Part shown: piece by piece, positions 59,236-64,000 of the stretch | Numbering within the stretch: position 1 is the first letter of the stretch | Layout: every line of letters begins with the position of its first letter | Assembly: GCF_029203285.1 (NCBI RefSeq) | Contig: NZ_CP115669.1 | Location: 5,518,001-5,582,000 of the forward strand | Direction of reading: 5' to 3' | From: Pseudomonas sp. PSE14 | Lineage (GTDB): Bacteria; Pseudomonadota; Gammaproteobacteria; Pseudomonadales; Pseudomonadaceae | DNA length: 64,000 bases | Program-made: the position numbers and the translations under genes | The notes under the pieces: model-generated | What the model was told of the DNA's origin: nothing | The model's input: the letters and a program-made list of their open reading frames with translations, nothing else | Databases searched by the model: none

Positions 59236-60627
59236 TCAGTAGTCGAAGGACTGGTAGGGCTTCGAGAACGTCATGTCCTTGGTGACCATCACGTTGAAGC
59301 GATAGCCCGGACGGATTTCGATGGTCGGTGCGATGTTGAGGTTCTTCGCGATCATCTGCGCGGTCACCTGGCCCAGTTGCTGGCCGAGCGCTTCGCTCAT
59401 CGCGCTGCTGGCGGTGGTGCGATCGTTGTCGCTGTCCTCGTTGCGGTCCTGGCTGAGGCTGATGCCGGCGACGATGCCGGACATCAGGAAGGCCGAACCG
59501 AAGATGCGCAGGTAGTGGTTGTTGACCTTGTCGTTCAGGCCCGAATAGCCGGCGCTGTCGGAACCGGGCATGGAGCCGATGTCCATCGCCTTGCCATCGG
59601 GGAAGACGATGCGTTGCCAGGCCACCAGCACCCGCGACTGCCCGTAGGCCACATCGCTGGAATAGGAGCCGACCAGGCGCGATCCCTGCGGCACCAGCAG
59701 GTGCTTGCCGGTGGGGGTGTCGTACACGCCCTGCGACACCTGAGCGATGATCTGCCCCGGCAGCTCGGAGTTGATCCCCGAGATCAGCGTGGCCGGGATC
59801 ACGAATCCGGCGCGCAGTTCGTAGGGGGATCGTGGCGCCTCGACGGACGACCCCAGACGCCAGCGGTCTTCCCCGCCCTGGTTGCCGAACTGGTTGTAGT
59901 CCTTGCCGGCACCGCTCGTGGTCTGCACCAGGAACGGCGATTCGCTGCTGTCCGCCCCGCCCCCCGTGCCGCCGCTGCCACCGATACCGGCGGCGCGCAG
60001 TTCGGCCAGGCGCGCCTTGTAGGCGGCAGTCGGGTCGCTGTGGGACTCTTCCTGCAGGCGTTGGCGGGCTGCGGCGATCCGCGCCAGGGCGTCCTGCTGG
60101 CTGAGCGGGCCGCGGCTGGATTCGCTCGACGCGCGGCTGCGCGGGGCATCGACCTGCACAGTGCTGCGTGCGCGCACGGCTTCCTGGAACTGCTGCATCT
60201 TCATGCGACGGATACGTTCGAGTTCGTCGCCATCGACGTTTGGCGGCAGCTCGCGCGGCGGCAGCGGCGGTGCGTCGAGGTTGCTCGGACGCACCACCTG
60301 CAGGCCGACCGGTTGCTGCGCCGGCTTTTCGTCCAGGGTGGGAATGGCGGGCGGCTCGGCCTTGCTGGGAATGATCCCGTCCTGGTCGATACCCTTGATC
60401 TGTTCGGCGAAGAGGCTGCTGTTACCGCCCTTCTCGGCGTCCTTCTCGGCCGGCTTGTTCTGCTGCTCGGCGCGGTCGGCGGCGACCAGCAGCATGATCA
60501 GCAGGAAGACCATGGCCGCGCCGCCGATGATGTACATCGGCCAGTTGTTGACCCGGCGCACGCCGGCGCTGCGGCTGAGGGTGCCGGGCGAGGCATCCGG
60601 GGACATCGCGTCGTTCTTGCTATTCAT
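59236..60627 (-). CDS. trbI: T4SS core protein TrbI (VirB10)
   Basis: 463-residue VirB10 homologue that spans both membranes. One N-terminal helix (WPMYIIGGAAMVFLLIMLLVA), a Pro-rich periplasmic linker (residues ~95-130) and the C-terminal beta-barrel domain with GFVIPATLISGINSELPGQIIAQVS and DTPTGKHLLVPQGSRLVG. AAGGAG lies nine bases before ATG 60627. Confidence 0.94.
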   Translation of the reverse strand: MNSKNDAMSPDASPGTLSRSAGVRRVNNWPMYIIGGAAMVFLLIMLLVAADRAEQQNKPAEKDAEKGGNSSLFAEQIKGIDQDGIIPSKAEPPAIPTLDEKPAQQPVGLQVVRPSNLDAPPLPPRELPPNVDGDELERIRRMKMQQFQEAVRARSTVQVDAPRSRASSESSRGPLSQQDALARIAAARQRLQEESHSDPTAAYKARLAELRAAGIGGSGGTGGGADSSESPFLVQTTSGAGKDYNQFGNQGGEDRWRLGSSVEAPRSPYELRAGFVIPATLISGINSELPGQIIAQVSQGVYDTPTGKHLLVPQGSRLVGSYSSDVAYGQSRVLVAWQRIVFPDGKAMDIGSMPGSDSAGYSGLNDKVNNHYLRIFGSAFLMSGIVAGISLSQDRNEDSDNDRTTASSAMSEALGQQLGQVTAQMIAKNLNIAPTIEIRPGYRFNVMVTKDMTFSKPYQSFDY

Positions 60628-60633
60628 CGCCCG

Positions 60634-61083
60634 TCACTCCTTGCGCACCCAGACGCCAGCCGCCTGCAGCCGGTCGTTCTGCACCGCGTAGGCGCGGCTC
60701 AAGGACTCCCGGCCAACCAGCAGGGTGACGCGGTAGAGATTGCTGTCCTTGGGCGCATCGATGATGTAATTGACCACCAGCGGCGACGTTGCACGAGCAG
60801 ATGGCTCCGCGGCCTTGGCCTGCGGGTTGAACTCCTGCACCGAGTAGCCCGAGGCACGCAACGTGCGCACCAGGGCGATACCGTAGCCGTCGGAAGTCTG
60901 CTGGGCGATCTGCAGGCGGGTGCTGGCCGGCGGATGCAGGGTGGCCAGTTGGCGCACCGTGGCGGTCGCCAACTGCTGGTTGATCGCCGGCGTGCTGTTC
61001 TCGGCGAAGTTGCCGTAGGGACTTTGCGCGCAGGCGGTCAGCCCGGCACAGGCGAAGAGAGCGATCCATCCACGCATCGTCAT
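60634..61083 (-). CDS. trbH: T4SS lipoprotein TrbH (VirB7-like)
   Basis: 149-residue lipoprotein with lipobox LTAC within the first 20 residues. It occupies the trbH position between trbG and trbI and would stabilise the outer-membrane TrbG-TrbI complex. ATG 61083 overlaps the trbG stop by four bases; an ATG two codons later is an alternative start. Confidence 0.87.
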   Translation of the reverse strand: MTMRGWIALFACAGLTACAQSPYGNFAENSTPAINQQLATATVRQLATLHPPASTRLQIAQQTSDGYGIALVRTLRASGYSVQEFNPQAKAAEPSARATSPLVVNYIIDAPKDSNLYRVTLLVGRESLSRAYAVQNDRLQAAGVWVRKE

Positions 61084-61970
61084 TTACCCCGCTGAATGGT
61101 GATGCGGTCCTGCGACTTGCCCACGCCAGCGATGAGGATCGCCTTGTCGAACACGGTGTCGACGATGTAGCGGTCGCCCTGGACGCGGTAGTTGACCATC
61201 ACGGTCTCGTCGTCGCGGAACCAGCCGCCGTCCTTGCGCACCACCAGCAGCGTCGGCGCCTCGGTCTGGCCCATGGCGCGCGGCATCTGGATGATGGTCT
61301 TGCTGCCGTCGTTGTAGACGCGCACCGGCTTCCAGGAGGTCTCGCCGCTCAGGGTGTAGTCGAAGCTCAGGTTGCCCAGGTACTCGCCGGTCTCCGGGAT
61401 GGTCGCCTTCTTGCGTTCGGTGGCTTCGCGGGCCTTGATCAGGTTCCACTTGGCCAGCGCTTCTTCCGGATAGGTAAAGGCCACCTGCGGCATGTACTGG
61501 GTGCGGTGCGAGCGCAGCTTGATGTGGTAGGTGCGGCGGTTGGTGGTAACCACCAGGGAGGTCTCCAGGCCAACGTCCATCGGCTTGACGATCAGGTGCT
61601 GGACTTCGCTTTCGCCGACGCCGGTGATGGCCGGTTCGACGGTCCAGCGCGCGGTGTCGCCGAGGTTGATGGAGTTGACCTGTTCGCCGGCCTGCAGCGC
61701 GATGTCGCACACCTGCAGCACCGCGCAGACGATGCTCGGCTGCTGGGCACCATAGATGAAGCGGGCGGTGCCGTCGCCACCGTCCACGGGCTTGATGCCG
61801 GTGGCGCTGGCCTGCTGCCAGCGCTGGGAAATCGACAGCGCCGCGCGCTCCTGGGGCGTCAGGATGGGATTGGCATCGGAGAAGTACAGGTCGGCCTCGC
61901 TGGCTCCCGGCGTGGCCTGCGCGAATGCCGGCAGGAGTGCCGCGAGCATGGCGCAAAGGTAACGGTTCAT
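61080..61970 (-). CDS. trbG: T4SS outer-membrane complex protein TrbG (VirB9)
   Basis: 296-residue exported VirB9 homologue, signal MNRYLCAMLAALLPAFAQA. Family features are FIYGAQQPSIVCAVLQVCDIALQAGEQVNSINLGDTARW and the C-terminal YIVDTVFDKAILIAGVGKSQDRITI. AAGGA six bases upstream fixes ATG 61970. Confidence 0.94.
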   Translation of the reverse strand: MNRYLCAMLAALLPAFAQATPGASEADLYFSDANPILTPQERAALSISQRWQQASATGIKPVDGGDGTARFIYGAQQPSIVCAVLQVCDIALQAGEQVNSINLGDTARWTVEPAITGVGESEVQHLIVKPMDVGLETSLVVTTNRRTYHIKLRSHRTQYMPQVAFTYPEEALAKWNLIKAREATERKKATIPETGEYLGNLSFDYTLSGETSWKPVRVYNDGSKTIIQMPRAMGQTEAPTLLVVRKDGGWFRDDETVMVNYRVQGDRYIVDTVFDKAILIAGVGKSQDRITIQRGK

Positions 61971-61980
61971 GGTCGGTCCT

Positions 61981-62727
61981 TCAGAGTTGCTTGGACCAGG
62001 AGAAGTCACGGACGAAGGTCCCGATCGGGTTCATCCGTACTTGTTCTTCACTGGTCTGGGTCGTGGGTTCGGCAACGTAGGTGGTTACCAGGGCGCGCCA
62101 GGTGGCCTTGGACTTGAGCAGGCCCTGGCGGTCACGGGTGACCTCTTCCCAGTCAACCTGCCAGGTCTCCGGGGTCTGCTGCATGACCGAGCGGATGTCG
62201 ACGCTGACGGTCTCTTCGGCGGCGCGCACGAAGGGGCTCGATTCCTTGGTACCGTTGAGCCACTCGTTCATCTTCTGGGTTGCCGGGTCGTTGGGCGCCA
62301 GCAGGGCGTAGAGGCGGAAGATCGACTTGCGCAGCAGCGCCACGTCCGGGGTCACGGTGCGTGCATCGGAAACGAACGACGCCACCTGGGACTTCATCAC
62401 CCGCAGGTCCACCGGGGCGGCCACCTGGGCCGGGGCGACGGCCATGGGCTGGCCGAGCTTGTCGACTTCCACCACGTAGGGCACGAACTTCGACTGGCTG
62501 CCGATGTGGATGATGCCGCCGACGCCGGCCAACGCGATCATCAACGAGAGGATGCCCACCACCTGCCAGGCCTGGCGGGAAGTCACCAAACTGCCGACGT
62601 GGTCGTTCCAGGTGCGCCGCGCGGTCAGGTACGGGTTGTCGAGGGCGGCTCCGCGAGGCGCCGCCTTGGCGGAAGGATTGGCGGGACGCTTGAAGACCAG
62701 TCCCTTGATGCTGTCAGCGAGGCTCAT
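61981..62727 (-). CDS. trbF: T4SS inner-membrane protein TrbF (VirB8)
   Basis: 248-residue bitopic VirB8 homologue: cytoplasmic N-terminus with NPYLTARRTWNDHVGS, one helix (AWQVVGILSLMIALAGVGGIIHI) and a periplasmic NTF2-like domain ending NPIGTFVRDFSWSKQL. ATG 62727 overlaps the trbE stop by four bases. Confidence 0.94.
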   Translation of the reverse strand: MSLADSIKGLVFKRPANPSAKAAPRGAALDNPYLTARRTWNDHVGSLVTSRQAWQVVGILSLMIALAGVGGIIHIGSQSKFVPYVVEVDKLGQPMAVAPAQVAAPVDLRVMKSQVASFVSDARTVTPDVALLRKSIFRLYALLAPNDPATQKMNEWLNGTKESSPFVRAAEETVSVDIRSVMQQTPETWQVDWEEVTRDRQGLLKSKATWRALVTTYVAEPTTQTSEEQVRMNPIGTFVRDFSWSKQL

Positions 62728-64000
62728 GCGGCCACTCCATAGTCGTTCAGTCTCAGGCCTCGGGAGGCCAGCCATTCCGCCACCCAGCCGCTGCCGTACT
62801 TGGCCTCCAGACGCTTGATGGCGGCCACCGACTCCTTGTCGGAGGAGCCGACGAAGGCCAGCGCTAGCGGGCCGAGGGCCAGGTCGTAGAGACGGCGGCC
62901 GCTCTCCGACACGTAGTAGTACTGGCGCTTGGGCACCGCGGTGGCGAGGATCTCGATCTGCCGGGCGTTCAGGCCCATGCGGCGGTACAGGGCGGCGGTG
63001 TCCTCATCGCGGGCGTAGACGTTGGGCAGGAAAATCTTGGTCGCGGTGGATTCGACGATGACGTCGAGGATCCCGGAGTTCGCCGCATCCGACAGGCTCT
63101 GGGTAGCCATCAGCACCAGGCAATTGGCCTTGCGCAGGACCTTGAGCCATTCGCGGATCTTCTCGCGGAAGGCCGGGTGACCGAGCATCAGCCAGGCCTC
63201 GTCGAGGATGATCACCGCTGGCTGCCCCTTGAGGGCGCACTCGATGCGGCGGAACAGGTAGAGCAGCACCGGTAGCGCGTACTTGTCGCCCAGGTTCATC
63301 AGTTCTTCGATCTCGAACACCGTGAAGTCCGACAGCGCCAGGCCGTCTTCCTCGGCGTCGAGCAGGTGGCCCATGGTGCCGTCCACGGTGTACTGGCGCA
63401 GCGTCTCGCGGACCGCCTCGTCCTGCACGATCACGCAGAACTCGGAGAGGGTGCGGGAGCCGTCGCGGTACATGGTCATCACCGCATGGCCGATCTCGTT
63501 ACGCTGGGCAGCGGTGGTTTCCATGCCGTTGAGCGCCAGCACGGTGTCCAGCCATTCCATCGCCCAGGCGCGGTCGCCCTTGGTCTCGAGGAACTGCAGC
63601 GGGCAAAACGCCAGGCGCTCATCGTCTGCCGCCACGGTGAAATGGCACCCGGAGCGACCGTTGCTCTCGGCGCGAATCCCCGCCGCCAGCGGGTACATGG
63701 ACATCCCCTTGTCGAAGGCGAAGATCGACATGCCCTGGTAGCGGCGCAACTGAGCTGCGATCAGCGCCAGGTGGGTCGATTTGCCCGCGCCGGTGGGGCC
63801 GAACATGAAGGTGTGGCCCAGGTCGCGTACGTGCAGGTTGAGGCGGAACGGCGTGGCGCCACTGGTCACGCAGTGCATCAGCGCCGGCGACAGCGGCGGG
63901 TACAGCGGGCAGGGCGCATCCGCGCTGCCGGTCCAGATGCTGCTGGTGGGCAGCAGGTCGGACAGGTTCAGCGTGTTGATCAGCGGACGGCGGACGTTCT
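62724..64000 (-). CDS. trbE: T4SS ATPase TrbE (VirB4), N-terminus beyond window
   Basis: Visible C-terminal 424 residues of the VirB4-type ATPase that powers T4SS assembly and transfer. Walker A FGPTGAGKSTH, the Walker B segment VIILDEAWLMLGHP, and VLMATQSLSDAANSG are present, and the C-terminus is RLNDYGVAA. The frame stays open to the right edge (codons from 63998, reading NVRRPLINTLNLSDLLP). VirB4 proteins of this type are ~800 residues, so about half is missing. trbB, trbC and trbD would lie beyond. Confidence 0.95.
   Translation of the reverse strand, partial: NVRRPLINTLNLSDLLPTSSIWTGSADAPCPLYPPLSPALMHCVTSGATPFRLNLHVRDLGHTFMFGPTGAGKSTHLALIAAQLRRYQGMSIFAFDKGMSMYPLAAGIRAESNGRSGCHFTVAADDERLAFCPLQFLETKGDRAWAMEWLDTVLALNGMETTAAQRNEIGHAVMTMYRDGSRTLSEFCVIVQDEAVRETLRQYTVDGTMGHLLDAEEDGLALSDFTVFEIEELMNLGDKYALPVLLYLFRRIECALKGQPAVIILDEAWLMLGHPAFREKIREWLKVLRKANCLVLMATQSLSDAANSGILDVIVESTATKIFLPNVYARDEDTAALYRRMGLNARQIEILATAVPKRQYYYVSESGRRLYDLALGPLALAFVGSSDKESVAAIKRLEAKYGSGWVAEWLASRGLRLNDYGVAA

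Overview
The window looks like chromosomal DNA of a high-GC Pseudomonas of the P. aeruginosa group. Gene content and protein sequence (ArcB/ArcC, FabY, IlvD, FolA, RimK, LdcA, AmgRS, Tex, GshA, ArgA, ArgE, Lgt) match that group. It is probably not P. aeruginosa itself, because it carries several families of extragenic palindromic repeats and a different gene order. Species assignment is inference from memory of the families, not a database result.

Layout. (1) 1-4015: end of the arginine deiminase operon (arcB, arcC), then fabY, the fatty-acid initiation condensing enzyme. (2) 4296-18257: HDOD protein, PfpI-like protein, rRNA methyltransferase, small exported protein, ilvD, a solitary type IV pilin, an NCS2 permease, a metallophosphoesterase, a GTPase/membrane protein pair, two tandem exported paralogues and folA. 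(3) 18490-26879: accessory metabolic block with 3-hydroxyacyl-CoA and acyl-CoA dehydrogenases plus a divergent LysR regulator, a nitroreductase, a Baeyer-Villiger-type monooxygenase and a RecQ-like helicase. (4) 27070-46824: conserved core run pckA, hslO, PAP2 protein, hslR, rimB-rimK, ldcA, amgRS, tex, thioesterase, gshA, argA, argE, CYTH-CHAD protein and a GspE/PilB-like ATPase. (5) 47036-48638: lgt and a TauE/SafE permease. (6) 48715-64000: a long minus-strand IncP-type conjugation operon, trbE-F-G-H-I-J-K-L-M-N, then two paralogous exported proteins, a DUF2235 lipase-like protein, traX/trbP, a coiled-coil protein, traG and traF. It runs off the right edge.

The most interesting part is inside the trb operon. 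A 565-residue DUF2235 (Tle1-like) hydrolase with an intact Ser-Asp-His triad and a C-terminal domain resembling KfrB overlaps traX by four bases. Two tandem, equal-length paralogues with export signals lie directly upstream of it. This arrangement suggests a lipase effector with duplicated immunity proteins carried and possibly delivered by a conjugation-type T4SS, rather than by a type VI system. The cargo is visibly lower in GC than its neighbours.

At larger scale, segments that in P. aeruginosa PAO1 lie on opposite sides of oriC alternate here, and each junction I can identify carries a palindromic repeat. Two of them carry inverted copies of the same ~130-bp element. That fits inversions about the origin mediated or marked by these repeats.
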